From: Nocardioides litoris
GTDB lineage: Bacteria > Actinomycetota > Actinomycetes > Propionibacteriales > Nocardioidaceae
Reading direction: 5' to 3'
DNA length: 64,000 bases
Assembly: GCF_006346315.1 (NCBI RefSeq)
Contig: NZ_VDMR01000002.1
Coordinates: 434,001-498,000, forward strand
Shown one piece after another: positions 7,556-19,935 of this stretch. Numbering within the stretch: position 1 is the stretch's first letter; each line of letters opens with the position of its first letter. The position numbers and the translations under genes are program-made. A model generated the notes under the pieces. It was not told where the DNA came from and ran no database searches. It saw only the letters and a list, made by a program, of their open reading frames with translations.

Positions 7556-8599
7556 TCAGCGCTGCCGGACCGCCCAGGCAGCGAGCCGCGAGTAGCCCTT
7601 GACCGACACGCGGCGCAGCCGGCGGAAGGTCAGCTCGGCCGCGTCGTCGTCCTCGTGCTCGCCGTCGCCGTCGCGGCCGGTCAGGGCCTCGTAGGCGCCG
7701 CGGTCGACGAGCACGGAGCCGGCGCGGGCGACGGAGGTGAGGCGGGCGGCGATGTTGACGGTCTCGCCGTACACGTCGCCGAGGCGTCGCACGGTCTCGC
7801 CGTGGGCGACGCCGGCCCGCACCTCGGGGAAGTCGTCGTCCTCCGACGCCCCGCGGCGGCACAGCTCGAGGGCGACGTCGACGGCCGCGCGGGGGTCGTC
7901 GGCGACGAAGAGCACCTCGTCGCCGATGTTCTTGATGATCCGGCCGCCGCGCTCGACGACGAGCGCGGTCGTGGTGTCCTCGAAGCCCTCCAGCCACGAG
8001 ACCAGCTCGTCCTCGCCGAGGGTGCGGCTGCGGGAGGTGTAGCCGACGATGTCGACGAACACCACGCTCAGCGGCGCCGACGGGCGGCCGGGGTCGGCGG
8101 AGGCCAGGCGGCGTCCGCCGGCGCTGACCAGGTGGCGGCGCCAGACGTAGGACTGCAGGGCCTCGACGCGCGGCACCACCTCGGCGGCCAGCGCGGCGAC
8201 GGTCTCGTCGGGGTCGGCGCCGCTCTCGACGGCCACCGTGGCCAGCAGGCTGGACTGCCAGTCGGCGAGCCGGGCGAAGCTGCGGCCCCAGGTGCGCACC
8301 AGGGCGGCCTGGCGCTCGGGGGAGAGGATGCCGAGGTCCTCCAGCTCGCGGGCGCCCCGCAGCGCCTCGACGTCGGCGTCGGTGAACACGACCTCGTCGT
8401 CCTCGACCTGTGCGAAGCCGAGCAGCGACCACAGCCGGGCAGCCTCCTCCGGCGGTACGCCGGCGCGCTCGGCGACCTGCTGACGGGTCAGTGCGGGGGG
8501 CCCGCCGAGCAGGTAGGCGTCCAGCCGGTCCAGCCGGTCGAGCCGGTCCTGGTCGGGCGCCTCGGGCCGCGGCGGGTCGGCGGGCGTGTCCTCGGCCAG
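7556..8599 (-). CDS. Adenylate/guanylate cyclase domain protein with N-terminal regulatory domain
   Basis: A class III cyclase making cAMP (probably) from ATP. The catalytic domain runs from LSVVFVDIVGYTSRSR, whose first Asp binds metal, through NIGDEVLFVADD to ETVNIAARLTSVA, which carries the transition-state Arg. The homology clearly extends upstream of the first GTG in frame (8389): the segment LLGGPPALTRQQVAERAG followed by RLWSLLGFAQVEDDEVVFT is the usual helix-turn-helix-like N-terminal domain of this actinobacterial cyclase class. No ATG, GTG or TTG exists in that stretch. I therefore propose CTG at 8599, 6 nt after AAGGG. A conservative annotation would start at 8389. It lies just downstream of the cNMP-binding gene. 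Confidence 0.82.
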   Translation of the reverse strand: MAEDTPADPPRPEAPDQDRLDRLDRLDAYLLGGPPALTRQQVAERAGVPPEEAARLWSLLGFAQVEDDEVVFTDADVEALRGARELEDLGILSPERQAALVRTWGRSFARLADWQSSLLATVAVESGADPDETVAALAAEVVPRVEALQSYVWRRHLVSAGGRRLASADPGRPSAPLSVVFVDIVGYTSRSRTLGEDELVSWLEGFEDTTTALVVERGGRIIKNIGDEVLFVADDPRAAVDVALELCRRGASEDDDFPEVRAGVAHGETVRRLGDVYGETVNIAARLTSVARAGSVLVDRGAYEALTGRDGDGEHEDDDAAELTFRRLRRVSVKGYSRLAAWAVRQR

Positions 8600-8601
8600 G
8601 G

Positions 8602-8970
8602 TCAGCCCTTGACCCGGGACTCGACGACCGCGGTCAGCTTCTCCTTGAAGGACGGCATGTCCTTGATCAGCTCGTTGATGTCGGAGTCGGTGAAGTGGAT
8701 GGCGACCAGCGGCGTCAGCGCGACCACCGACGCGGTGCGCAGCGTGTGGCCGACGATGGCGGCCTCGCCGACGATGTCGCCCGAGCCGAGCTGGGCGATC
8801 TCCTTGCCGTCGCGGCGGACCGAGACGGTGCCCTCGAGGATGATGTAGGCCTTGTCGGCCGGGGTGTCCTCCCAGATCGGCGACCAGCCCTCCGGCAGCC
8901 TGACCCGGCGCCCGTGCGCGCTGATCTGCGCGACCTCGCGCGGGGAGAAGGAGTCGTAGAACGTCGCCAT
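8602..8970 (-). CDS. Cyclic nucleotide-binding domain protein
   Basis: A 122-residue stand-alone Crp-type beta-roll without a DNA-binding domain. The phosphate-binding cassette is visible as GDIVGEAAIVGHTLRTASVVAL, with conserved Glu and Arg contacting the cyclic phosphate. The ATG at 8970 has GAAAGG upstream. The stop abuts the proposed start of the adenylate cyclase, so a cyclase and a cAMP sensor are made from one transcript; the pair probably acts in one signalling circuit. Confidence 0.88.
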   Translation of the reverse strand: MATFYDSFSPREVAQISAHGRRVRLPEGWSPIWEDTPADKAYIILEGTVSVRRDGKEIAQLGSGDIVGEAAIVGHTLRTASVVALTPLVAIHFTDSDINELIKDMPSFKEKLTAVVESRVKG

Positions 8971-9124
8971 GGGGTCAGCCTTTCGTGGCCGTCGACGGGC
9001 CGGTGGTGCTGCGCAGGCAGCGGGAGGGAGCGGGACGATCCTCGCGGAGCCGCGGTCCGGGTGTCCAGGGAACCCGCTGTGACCTCGACTGGACCACCTC
9101 GCCCGGTCGCGGCGTCGTCGGGGT

Positions 9125-9828
9125 GTGAGCACACTGCAGGAGGCGCCCGTGGCTGAGCCCCCGGCGACCTACGAGGAGTTCGTCCGGGCGCGCTCGGGCG
9201 CGCTGTACCGGACGGCGTACCTGCTGACCGGCACCCGCCACGACGCGGAGGAACCTCGTGCAGGTCACCCTCGTCAAGCTGTACGTCGGCTGGCGGCGGG
9301 GCCCGGCGGGCGCGGTCCGTCGAGGCCTACGCCCACCGGGTGCTGGTCAACGCGTTCGTCTCGGGCCGGCGCCCGGCCCGGTTCACCCGGGAGCAGCTGG
9401 TGGAGGCGGCGCCGGAGCGGGCCGGTGCCGCCGGCGACCCCGACCTCGGCCTGACCCTGTGGCCGCTGGTGCGCGAGCTGCCACCCCGGCAGCGGGCCGT
9501 GGTGGTGCTGCGCTACCTCGGTGACCACAGCGAGGCCGAGATCGCCGAGGACGTCTCGACGCCGGCACCTTCCTGGACCGTCGCTGGTCGCCCGACAGCA
9601 CGCGCTACACGCACAGCGCCGGCGACCGCGACGTGCTGCCCGTGGCCCACCGGCGGCGGCGAGGCCGACGTGGCGCTGCCCGCGCCGCTGTACGAGCGGT
9701 CGGTCCACGGCTGGGAGTCCGACACCGAGGTCTTGGTGCTCGGGTGGGCCGACCTCAGCCCCGACGACCCGGTCCTGGCACGGTGCGACGTGGTCGCCGA
9801 GCGCTGCGAGCGGGTGCCGGAGGGCTGA
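9125..9828 (+). pseudogene. Decayed SigE-family sigma factor fused to remnant of a downstream beta-propeller-like gene
   Basis: Region 2 starts well (YEEFVRARSGALYRTAYLLTG). An extra base near 9252 then shifts the frame so that VQVTLVKLYVGWRRG continues in another frame. A second shift near 9310 moves to the frame holding SVEAYAHRVLVNAFVSGRR and LPPRQRAVVVLRYLGDHSEAEIA. Region 4 stops there: the DNA-recognition helix is missing. The sequence runs into pieces (FLDRRWSPDSTRYTHSAGD, then ADVALPAPLYERSVHGW to the stop at 9828) that look like the end of a WD/TolB-like protein often encoded beside such sigma factors. At least four lesions, so no functional product. Confidence 0.75.
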
Positions 9829-9843
9829 GCCGGCCGGGCGCCC

Positions 9844-11055
9844 TCAGGCCGGCAGGGGGTCGCGCTCGACCGGGCAGCTCATGCAGCGGGGGCCACCGCG
9901 GCCGGAGCCGAGCTCGGAGCCGGCGATCCGGACGACCTCGATGCCGGCGTCCTCGAGGCGGGCGTTGGTGCCGTCGTTGCGCTCGTAGGCGACCGCGATG
10001 CGCGGCCCGAGGGCGAGGGTGTTGTTGCCGTCGTCCCACTGCTCGCGCTCGGCCTCGACCGGGTCGAGGCCGGTGGCGATGCGGTGCACCTTCTCCAGGC
10101 CCATCGCGTCGGCGGCCGCCTCGAGGAACGGGCGCGGGCCCGACACGTCGAGCAGCAGCGAGCCGGAGTCGTCCTGCCCGGCCGCGGTGACGGTGTGGGC
10201 GACGAGGGAGTCGGCGACGTTCTCGTAGACGACCATGAGGTCGACGTCGACCATCGTGCAGATGGTGTCGAGGTGCATGGTCGCCCGCTCCTGGGCGATG
10301 GGCACGGCCAGCACGGTGTGGGCCAGGCCGTCGTCGAAGACCTGGCGGGCCAGCCGCTCCGCGCCCGCCGGGGTCGTCCGCTCGCCCACGCCGACCGCGA
10401 CGACGCCGGGCCCGAGGAGCAGCACGTCGCCGCCCTCGACGTGCTCGTAGTGCGAGCCGTGGATGCGCGGGGTGCCGGCGAAGCGCGGGTGCCGGGTGTA
10501 GATGAGCTCGGTCAGCTCGGTCTCCCGCTTGCGGGCCGGCATGGCCAGGCTGGTGATGGCCACGCGGTCGCGCACCCACACCGAGGAGTCGCGGGTGAAG
10601 AGCAGGTTGGGCAGCGGGTCGACGAGGAACGCGTCGCCGGCCAGCAACGAGGTCACCAGCCCGAAGCCGCCGCGCACCTCGTCGTTGCGGATGCCCGCGG
10701 TGAGGTACGTCGTCAGGTCGGCCGGTGCCGCCTCGCCGAGGAACCCGCGCAGGTGGTGGCGCATGGTGTCGCCCAGCTCGAGGCCGCCGAGCACGGTCTC
10801 GACCGCCGCGGCGCGCGCCTCGTCGTCGGCGAGGGTCTCGGTGAGCAGCTCGGTCAGGTAGAGGACCTCGACGTCGCGGTCGCGCAGGGCCTGCGCGAAG
10901 GCGTCGTGCTCCTCCTGCGCCCGGGCGACCCACGGGATGCCGTCGAAGAGCAGCCGGTCGTTGTTGCGGGGGGTCAGCCGGCTGAGCTCCGGCCCGGGGC
11001 GGTGCAACATCACCGTCCGCAGTCGTCCGACCTCGCTGTCCGCTCCGTGCACCAT
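9844..11055 (-). CDS. arcA: Arginine deiminase
   Basis: A 403-residue cytoplasmic enzyme hydrolysing L-arginine to citrulline and ammonia. Family features: N-terminal [17 protein letters not shown], substrate-binding [14 protein letters not shown], the catalytic His-x-Asp in [11 protein letters not shown], and the nucleophilic cysteine in RCMSCPV near the C-terminus. The ATG at 11055 fits the family start; an in-frame TTG further upstream lies inside a palindrome and is rejected. No arcB, arcC or arcD follows, so the enzyme is not in a full fermentative arc operon here. A candidate operator lies 17 nt upstream. Confidence 0.95.
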   Translation of the reverse strand: MVHGADSEVGRLRTVMLHRPGPELSRLTPRNNDRLLFDGIPWVARAQEEHDAFAQALRDRDVEVLYLTELLTETLADDEARAAAVETVLGGLELGDTMRHHLRGFLGEAAPADLTTYLTAGIRNDEVRGGFGLVTSLLAGDAFLVDPLPNLLFTRDSSVWVRDRVAITSLAMPARKRETELTELIYTRHPRFAGTPRIHGSHYEHVEGGDVLLLGPGVVAVGVGERTTPAGAERLARQVFDDGLAHTVLAVPIAQERATMHLDTICTMVDVDLMVVYENVADSLVAHTVTAAGQDDSGSLLLDVSGPRPFLEAAADAMGLEKVHRIATGLDPVEAEREQWDDGNNTLALGPRIAVAYERNDGTNARLEDAGIEVVRIAGSELGSGRGGPRCMSCPVERDPLPA

Positions 11056-11071
11056 GCCCGCGAGCCTAGGG

Positions 11072-11100
11072 CCGCGAGGATTGTCAGACAATTCTCGCGG
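11072..11100. promoter_or_regulatory. Palindrome upstream of arcA (operator or attenuator)
   Basis: The core ATTGTCAGACAAT (11080-11092) is a perfect dyad around a central A, and is flanked by CCGCGAG and CTCGCGG, giving a nearly perfect 29-nt palindrome. The core resembles sites bound by FadR-type GntR regulators. Because it also lies 7 nt past the stop of the upstream same-strand gene, a terminator or attenuator is the alternative. Confidence 0.5.
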
Positions 11101-11106
11101 CGTCGG

Positions 11107-11703
11107 TCAGCGGGCCAGCTCGACCGCGGTCAGCACCGCGAGCACGGCGCAGACGCCGGCCCCGACGTAGTGCAGGACGTGCACGGGCACGAAGCGCAGC
11201 AGGCTCCGACCCACGACGACGGCCAGCGCGCTCACCGTCAGCAGCGCGCCCAGGGCGCCGATGAACACCGCGAGCGGCGCCTCGTAGCGGGCGACCAGCG
11301 AGAGGGTCAGCAGCTGCGACAGGTCGCCCCACTCGGCGGCGAAGAGCACCAGGAACGACGCCAGCACCGCACGCCACCCGGTCGCGCCGGGGGACCTGTC
11401 CTGCACCTCCTCGTCCTCGTCCTGGGCCGCCTGGTGGGAGCGGCCCTCGCGGACCAGGATGACCGCGCCCAGCACGAACATCACGATGGCCGCGCCCCGG
11501 ACCACCTCGGTCGGCAGCAGCGACGCGGCGTGGCCGAGCGCGACCGCGATGCCGGTCTGCACCGTGAAGGCGAGCCCGACGCCGATCCACACCAGCACCG
11601 GGCGGTAGCGGGTGGCGAGCACGAGCGTCGCCAGGAACGTCTTGTCCGGCAGCTCGACGACGAAGATCGCGCCGAAGGTGAGCACGAGGGCGGTCAGGTC
11701 CAC
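11107..11703 (-). CDS. TMEM165/GDT1 family cation transporter
   Basis: A 198-residue membrane protein made of two three-helix repeats. Each repeat carries the family signature: ELPDKT in the first helix and EWGDLSQ in the fourth, separated by a charged cytoplasmic loop (EGRSHQAAQDEDEEVQD). The acidic signatures form the cation site; bacterial relatives export Mn2+ or move Ca2+ against protons. The metal is not determined by the sequence. It lies upstream of arcA on the same strand, separated by a palindrome, and is divergent from the DUF4446 gene. Confidence 0.93.
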   Translation of the reverse strand: MDLTALVLTFGAIFVVELPDKTFLATLVLATRYRPVLVWIGVGLAFTVQTGIAVALGHAASLLPTEVVRGAAIVMFVLGAVILVREGRSHQAAQDEDEEVQDRSPGATGWRAVLASFLVLFAAEWGDLSQLLTLSLVARYEAPLAVFIGALGALLTVSALAVVVGRSLLRFVPVHVLHYVGAGVCAVLAVLTAVELAR

Positions 11704-11777
11704 GAGGGTCCATGGTCCACCCGGTCCGTCCGGCGCGTCCCCGCGGGTCCGGCCGCGTACCCGCCTAGCGTTCCCCC

Positions 11778-12170
11778 ATGCCCACCGTCTTGGCCGTCGT
11801 CGCCCTGCTGGTCGCGCTCGCGTCCCTGGGCGCGGCCGCGGTCGCCGTGCGCCGCACCCAGCGGCGCAGCGACGGGTCCGACCTGCCGTCGGACCTGCTG
11901 GGGCTCCGGCGCGAGGTGGCGGCGCTGCGGGCCGAGGCGGGCGACGGCCTGCGGCACGTCGCGGTCGTCCGGTACGACGCGTTCGGCGACTCGGGCGGGC
12001 AGCTGTCGTGGAGCCTGGCCCTGCTCGACGACCGCGGGGACGGGGTCGTCCTCAGCTCGATCCACGGGCGCAGCGAGGCCCGCACCTACGCCAAGAACGT
12101 CGCCGCCTGGACCAGCGACCAGCAGCTCTCCCCGGAGGAGACCGAGGCCGTGGGCCGCGCCAAGCCCTGA
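11778..12170 (+). CDS. DUF4446 family membrane-anchored protein
   Basis: A 130-residue protein with one N-terminal membrane helix (about residues 4-25), a short coiled-coil-prone stretch (LLGLRREVAALRAEAG) and a C-terminal domain with the DUF4446 hallmark HVAVVRYDAFGDSGGQLSWSLALLD, followed by GRSEARTYAKNV. Function is unknown; relatives occur across Gram-positive bacteria. Start ATG 11778 opens directly on the membrane helix. It may be cotranscribed with the exporter 65 nt downstream. Confidence 0.9.
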   Translation: MPTVLAVVALLVALASLGAAAVAVRRTQRRSDGSDLPSDLLGLRREVAALRAEAGDGLRHVAVVRYDAFGDSGGQLSWSLALLDDRGDGVVLSSIHGRSEARTYAKNVAAWTSDQQLSPEETEAVGRAKP

Positions 12171-12218
12171 CGCCCGGCCGACCCCCACCCGGAAGGGGCG
12201 GGGGCACTGTCCCCGGTC

Positions 12219-12235
12219 GGCTCCATAGTGGAGCC
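12219..12235. promoter_or_regulatory. Short dyad before the DHA2 exporter
   Basis: GGCTCC-atagt-GGAGCC ends directly before the ATG at 12236. It overlaps the likely promoter/ribosome-loading region, so it could be an operator or a translational hairpin. No cognate regulator is encoded next to it. Confidence 0.3.
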
Positions 12236-14005
12236 ATGAGCCAGGACCAGGTCGAGCGCCCGGGCACCCGCCCCGCCGCCGACGCCAAGTGGTGGACCCT
12301 CGTCGCGGTCTGCACCGGCGTCTTCATGCTGCTGCTCGACGTCACCATCGTCAACGTCGCCCTCTTCGACATCCAGGCCGACCTCGACGCCACGCTGTCC
12401 GACGTCCAGTGGGTGATCGACGCCTACGCCCTCAGCCTGGCCGCGCTGCTCCTGACGGCGGGGTCGCTGGCCGACCTGTTCGGCCGCAAGCGGGTGTTCG
12501 TCATCGGCCTGCTGCTGTTCACCGCGGGGTCGACGCTGTGCGGCCTGGCCGGCGACGTCCTGTTCCTGTCCCTGGCCCGCGCGGCCCAGGGCATCGGCGG
12601 GGCGGCGATGTTCGCCACCGCGCTGGCCCTGCTGGCCTCGGCCTTCACCGGCAAGGACCGCGGCACGGCGTTCGCCGTCTTCGGGGCCACCACCGGCGTG
12701 TCGGTGGCCGTCGGGCCGGTCCTGGGCGGCGTGCTCACCACCGGCCTGTCGTGGCGGTGGATCTTCTTCGTCAACATCCCCATCTGCGCCATCGCCCTCC
12801 TCGTCACCCTGACCAAGGTCCAGGAGTCGCACGACCCGCGGGCCGGGCGGCCCGACTGGATCGGGTTCGTCACCTTCTCGGGCGCCCTGGGGGCCCTGGT
12901 CTACGGCCTCATCGAGGCCGGGCAGCTCGGCTGGGGCGAGACCCGGGTCGTGGCCTGCTTCGTGGCCTCGGTGGTCCTGCTGGTCGCCTTCGTGGTGTCC
13001 CAGCGCCTGCGCCGCGACCCGATGTTCGACCTGGGGCTGCTGCGCAAGCCGACCTTCGTCGGCGGCCTGGTCGCCGCCTTCGGCATCTCCGCGGGCGTCT
13101 TCGCCCTCTTCACCTACCTCGTCCTCTACCTCCAGGGCGTGCTCGGCTTCGACGCCATCGAGGCCGGCCTGGTCTTCCTGTGCCTGTCGGGCACGTCCCT
13201 CGTCGCCGCGATCGTCGCGGGCCGGCTCACCGAGCGTGTGCCGGTCAAGTGGCTCATCGCGCCCGGCTTCGTCGTCGCCGGCGTGGGCCTGCTGCTGATG
13301 CTCGGCGTCGACTACTCCACGGCACGCGGCGAGTGGACCCACCTGGTGCCCGGCCTGCTCGTCGCCGGCTTCGGGGTCGGCATGATCAACCCCGCGCTGG
13401 CCTCGACCGCGGTCGGCGTCGTCTCGCCCGCCCAGTCCGGCATGGCGTCCGGGGCCAACTCGACCTTCCGGCAGGTCGGCATCGCCACCGGCATCGCCGC
13501 CCTCGGCTCGATCCTGGCCCAGCAGGTCACCCGCGACGTCGAGCGCGGCCTCGGCGGCCAGGTGCCCGACCAGGCCCTGGGCGGGCTGACCGAGGCCCTG
13601 ACCAGCGGCCAGGTGCAGGCCGCGGCGTCGGCGGCGTCCGAGCAGGCCGGCCAGGGCGGCGGCGACCAGGCGGCCCGGGCGGCCGAGGAGGCCGTGACCC
13701 GCGTCGGGGTCATGGCCTACGTCGACGGCCTCAACACCGTGCTCCTCATCGGTGCCGTCCTCTGCCTGGCCTGCGCCGTCGTCAGCGTGGTGCTCATCCG
13801 GCAGCGCGACTTCGCCAGCCGGGGCGGCCCCCAGCAGCCGCCCGCGGAGCAGCCGGGCGCGGAGCAGCCGGGCGCGGAGCAAGCGGACGAGCAGGGGCCG
13901 GGCCACGCCCGGCACGTCGACCCCGAGGCCCACGAGGCCCCGATCGAGGGCGGGTCGCACGCTGCGGGCACCCACGCCGCCCCCCGGGCCACCGAGCCGT
14001 CGTAG
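12236..14005 (+). CDS. MFS transporter, DHA2 family (multidrug exporter type)
   Basis: A 589-residue proton-driven exporter with 14 predicted membrane helices. The DHA2 signature LLLDVTIVNVAL lies in helix 1, motif A (GSLADLFGRKRVF) between helices 2 and 3, and motif C-like GATTGVSVAVGPVLGGVL in helix 5. An extracytoplasmic loop rich in Gln/Ala/Gly (after GQVPDQALGG) precedes the last helix. The 70-residue C-terminal tail is low complexity with repeated EQPGA units. Substrate unknown; no adjacent TetR regulator. The gene converges on kdpE with 37 nt between stops. Confidence 0.93.
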   Translation: MSQDQVERPGTRPAADAKWWTLVAVCTGVFMLLLDVTIVNVALFDIQADLDATLSDVQWVIDAYALSLAALLLTAGSLADLFGRKRVFVIGLLLFTAGSTLCGLAGDVLFLSLARAAQGIGGAAMFATALALLASAFTGKDRGTAFAVFGATTGVSVAVGPVLGGVLTTGLSWRWIFFVNIPICAIALLVTLTKVQESHDPRAGRPDWIGFVTFSGALGALVYGLIEAGQLGWGETRVVACFVASVVLLVAFVVSQRLRRDPMFDLGLLRKPTFVGGLVAAFGISAGVFALFTYLVLYLQGVLGFDAIEAGLVFLCLSGTSLVAAIVAGRLTERVPVKWLIAPGFVVAGVGLLLMLGVDYSTARGEWTHLVPGLLVAGFGVGMINPALASTAVGVVSPAQSGMASGANSTFRQVGIATGIAALGSILAQQVTRDVERGLGGQVPDQALGGLTEALTSGQVQAAASAASEQAGQGGGDQAARAAEEAVTRVGVMAYVDGLNTVLLIGAVLCLACAVVSVVLIRQRDFASRGGPQQPPAEQPGAEQPGAEQADEQGPGHARHVDPEAHEAPIEGGSHAAGTHAAPRATEPS

Positions 14006-14042
14006 GGCCCCGACGGGTCAGCGCGGGCGGGGTCGGGGTGGC

Positions 14043-14731
14043 TCAGGGCTCGAGGGTGTAGCCGAGGCCGGCGCTGGTGCGCAGGTGCCGCGGGTGGGAG
14101 GGGTCGTCCTCCAGCTTGCGGCGCAGCTGGGCGGCGTAGACCCGCAGGTAGTGCGTCTCGTGCTCGTAGCCCGGGCCCCACACCTCGCGCAGCACCTGCT
14201 CGCGGGGCACGAGACGTCCGAGGTGGCGGGCGAGCAGCTCGAGGAACGCCCACTCGGTGGGCGTGAGCCGCACGTCGGCGCCGGCCTTGGCGACCCGCTT
14301 GCGGGCCAGGTCGATGCTCAGGTCGCCGACGGCCACGACGCTCTCGGTGGGCGGGGCGTCCTGCGAGCGGCGTACGGCGGCGCGCAGGCGGGCCATGAGC
14401 TCGTTCATGGCGAACGGCTTGGTGACGTAGTCGTCGGCGCCGAGGTCGAGGGCCTCGACCTTGTCCTCGCCGTGCTGGCGGGCCGAGAGCACCACGATCG
14501 GCACCGACGTCCAGCCGCGCAGGCCGGCGATGACCTCGGTGCCGTCCATGTCGGGCAGCCCGAGGTCGAGCACCACGACGTCGGGGTGGGTGCTGGCCGC
14601 GGCCTCGAGCGCGGAGCGCCCGTCGGCGGCGGTGACGACCTCCCAGCCGTGGGCGCGCAGGTTGATGGCCAGGGCGCGGGCCAGGGCCGGCTCGTCGTCG
14701 ACGACGAGCACGGTGTGGGCGGCGACGGCGT

Positions 14732-14735
<4 letters not shown>
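14043..14735 (-). CDS. kdpE: KdpE response regulator
   Basis: A 230-residue OmpR/PhoB-type regulator. The receiver domain opens with TVLVVDDEPALARAL; the phosphoacceptor Asp is in DVVVLDLGLPDMDG and the conserved Lys in GADDYVTKPF. The C-terminal winged helix has LTPTEWAFLELLARHLGRLV and ends with RTSAGLGYTLEP. The GTG at 14735 overlaps the kdpD stop (GTGA), so kinase and regulator are coupled. In the known system, phosphorylated KdpE activates the kdp promoter at low potassium. Confidence 0.95.
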
Positions 14736-17283
<2,548 letters not shown>

Positions 17284-17287
<4 letters not shown>

Positions 17288-17901
17288 TGTCCCGCAGCGG
17301 CGCGGACGGCGATGTTGAGCTCGAGCACGTCGACCGCCGGCTCGCCCAGGGTGCCCAGCGCCCGGCCGGTGGTGTGCTCCGCGACCAGGTCGCGCACCTC
17401 GTCCTCGCCCAGGCCGTTCTCGCGGGCCACCCGCGGCACCTGCAGCGCGGCGTACGCCGGCGAGATGGCGGGGTCCAGGCCCGAGCCCGACGCGGTGACG
17501 GCGTCCGGCGGCACCTGTGCGACGGCCACGCCCTCCCGCTCGGCGACCTCGGCCTGACGCTCGCGCACGAGGTCGACGAGCCGCGGGTCGTCAGGCCCCA
17601 GGTTGGAGCCGTACGACGACAGCGGGTCGTACCCGTCGCCGGCGGCCGACGGCCGGGGCTGGAAGAGGGTCGGGTCGTCGACGAGCTGGCCGAGCAGGGC
17701 GGAGCCGACGGCGTCGCCGGGGTCGGTGGTGTGCCCACCGGTCGCGGTGAGGAGCGAGCCGTCGGCGCGCCACGGCACGGCGGCCTGGGCGAAGCCGAGC
17801 ACCGCCAGCGGGTAGAGGACGCCGAGCAGCAGCGTCAGGGCGACGAGCACCCGCAGCCCGGCGAGGGCGTAGCGGGCGAGGGAGTAGAGGTCCTGGAGCA
17901 T
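17284..17901 (-). CDS. kdpC: KdpC subunit of the potassium-transporting ATPase
   Basis: A 205-residue accessory subunit with one N-terminal membrane helix (VLVALTLLLGVLYPLAVLGF) and a periplasmic domain. Family motifs include FQPRPSAAGDGYDPLSSYGSNLGP and ASGSGLDPAISPAYAALQVPRVA. KdpC stabilises the KdpA-KdpB complex and influences ATP affinity. Its stop overlaps the kdpD start (ATGA); 12 nt separate it from kdpB. Confidence 0.95.
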
Positions 17902-17913
17902 GGTCGGTCCCTC

Positions 17914-19935
17914 CTAGAGACCCGGGACGAGCGAGACGACGAGGTCGATGAGCTTGATGCCGACGAACGGCGCGACCAGCCCCCCGAGCCCGTAGACGAG
18001 CAGGTTGCGCTGCAGCAGGGCCGAGGCCGTCGACGGCGTCCAGGCCACGCCGCGCAGCGACAGCGGGATCAGCAGCACGATGACGAGGGCGTTGAAGATG
18101 ACGGCCGAGGCGATCGCCGACTCCGGGGTCGAGAGCCGCATGACGTTGAGGACGTCGAGCTGCGGGAACGTGCCGAGGAACAGTGCCGGCAGGATCGCGA
18201 AGTACTTCGCGACGTCGTTGGCCACCGAGAACGTGGTCAGCGCGCCGCGGGTGATGAGCAGCTGCTTGCCGATCTCGACGACGTCGATGAGCTTGGTCGG
18301 GTCGGAGTCGAGGTCGACCATGTTGCCGGCCTCTTTGGCCGCGGTCGTCCCGGTGTTCATGGCGACGCCGACGTCGGCCTGGGCCAGCGCGGGGGCGTCG
18401 TTGGTGCCGTCGCCGCACATGGCGACCATCCGGCCGCCCTCCTGCTCGCGGCGGATCAGGGCCAGCTTGTCCTCCGGCGTGGCCTCGGCCAGCACGTCGT
18501 CGACACCGGCCTCGCGGGCGATGGCCTCGGCGGTGACGCGGTTGTCGCCGGTGATCATCACGGTGCGGATGCCCATGGCCCGCATCTCCTCGAACCGCTC
18601 GCGGATGCCGTCCTTGACGACGTCCTTGAGGTGGACGACGCCCAGCAGCCGGGCCCGGCCGCCGACCTTCTCGGCCACGACGAGCGGCGTGCCGCCCGAG
18701 GCGCTGATCCGCTCCACCAGGGCGTCGAGCTGGGCGGAGCGCTCGCCGACCCACTCCGTGACGGCCGAGGCGGCCCCCTTGCGGACCTCGCGGTCACCGA
18801 CGTCGACGCCGCTCATCCGCGTGGTGGCGGAGAACTCGACGAACGCGGCGCCGTCGGGCACCCGTCGCTCACCACCGACGAGCCCGACGAGGTCGACGAT
18901 GCTGCGACCCTCGGGGGTCTCGTCGGCCAGGGAGGCCAGCAACGCGGCCCGCTCCAGCTCCTCGGCGCCCACGCCGTCGAGGGCCAGCAGCTCCGAGGCG
19001 CGGCGGTTGCCGTGCGTGATGGTGCCGGTCTTGTCGAGCAGGAGCACGTCGACGTCACCCGCGGCCTCGACCGCGCGGCCCGACATCGCGAGCACGTTGC
19101 GGCGCACGAGCCGGTCCATGCCGGCGATGCCGATGGCGGAGAGCAGGGCGCCGATGGTGGTCGGGATGAGGCAGACGAGCAGGGCGACCAGGACGGTCGG
19201 CGACAGGTCGACGTCGCTGTAGTCGGCGAAGGCCCACAGGGTGCCGACCACGACGATGAAGACGACCGTGAGCGCGCTGAGCAGCACGTTGAGCGCGACC
19301 TCGTTGGGCGTGCGCTGGCGCTCGGACCCCTCGACCAGCGCGATCATCCGGTCGACGAAGGAGTGGCCGGGCTCGGAGGAGATGCGCACGACGATCTCGT
19401 CGGAGAGCACCACGGTGCCGCCGGTGACCGCGCTGCGGTCGCCACCGGACTCGCGGATGACCGGGGCCGACTCGCCCGTGACCGCCGACTCGTCGACCGA
19501 GGCGACGCCCTCGACGACGTCGCCGTCACCGGGGATCCGCTCGCCGGCGGCGACCACGACCACGTCGCCGGCCCGCAGGGCGGTCGAGGAGACCTCCTCG
19601 GTGCCCCCGTCCGGCACACGACGACGGGCGGGCGTCTCGGTCTGCAGCTCGCGCAGGCTCGCGGCCTGCGCCTTGCCCCGGCCCTCGGCGACCGACTCGG
19701 CCAACGTGCCGAAGACGACGGTCAGCCACAGCCACACCGTGACCGTCCAGCCGAGGGTGCTGGGGTCGAGGACCGCGAGCACGGTGGTGACCGCCGCGCC
19801 GACCTCGACCACGAGCATCACCGGGGTGGCCAGCAGCTCGCGTGGGTCGAGCTTGCGCAGCGCGCCGGGCAGGGCCTCGGTGAGCTGGGGGACGGTGAGG
19901 ACGCCGGTGCCCGCACCGGGGGTCGAGGCGCTCAT
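17914..19935 (-). CDS. kdpB: KdpB, P-type ATPase subunit
   Basis: A 673-residue catalytic subunit energising potassium uptake. Key motifs: TGES in the actuator domain ([11 protein letters not shown]), phosphorylation site [10 protein letters not shown], and the hinge [20 protein letters not shown]. Membrane helices flank these at both ends. The ATG at 19935 overlaps the kdpA stop. Length and motif order are normal for the family. Confidence 0.97.
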   Translation of the reverse strand: MSASTPGAGTGVLTVPQLTEALPGALRKLDPRELLATPVMLVVEVGAAVTTVLAVLDPSTLGWTVTVWLWLTVVFGTLAESVAEGRGKAQAASLRELQTETPARRRVPDGGTEEVSSTALRAGDVVVVAAGERIPGDGDVVEGVASVDESAVTGESAPVIRESGGDRSAVTGGTVVLSDEIVVRISSEPGHSFVDRMIALVEGSERQRTPNEVALNVLLSALTVVFIVVVGTLWAFADYSDVDLSPTVLVALLVCLIPTTIGALLSAIGIAGMDRLVRRNVLAMSGRAVEAAGDVDVLLLDKTGTITHGNRRASELLALDGVGAEELERAALLASLADETPEGRSIVDLVGLVGGERRVPDGAAFVEFSATTRMSGVDVGDREVRKGAASAVTEWVGERSAQLDALVERISASGGTPLVVAEKVGGRARLLGVVHLKDVVKDGIRERFEEMRAMGIRTVMITGDNRVTAEAIAREAGVDDVLAEATPEDKLALIRREQEGGRMVAMCGDGTNDAPALAQADVGVAMNTGTTAAKEAGNMVDLDSDPTKLIDVVEIGKQLLITRGALTTFSVANDVAKYFAILPALFLGTFPQLDVLNVMRLSTPESAIASAVIFNALVIVLLIPLSLRGVAWTPSTASALLQRNLLVYGLGGLVAPFVGIKLIDLVVSLVPGL

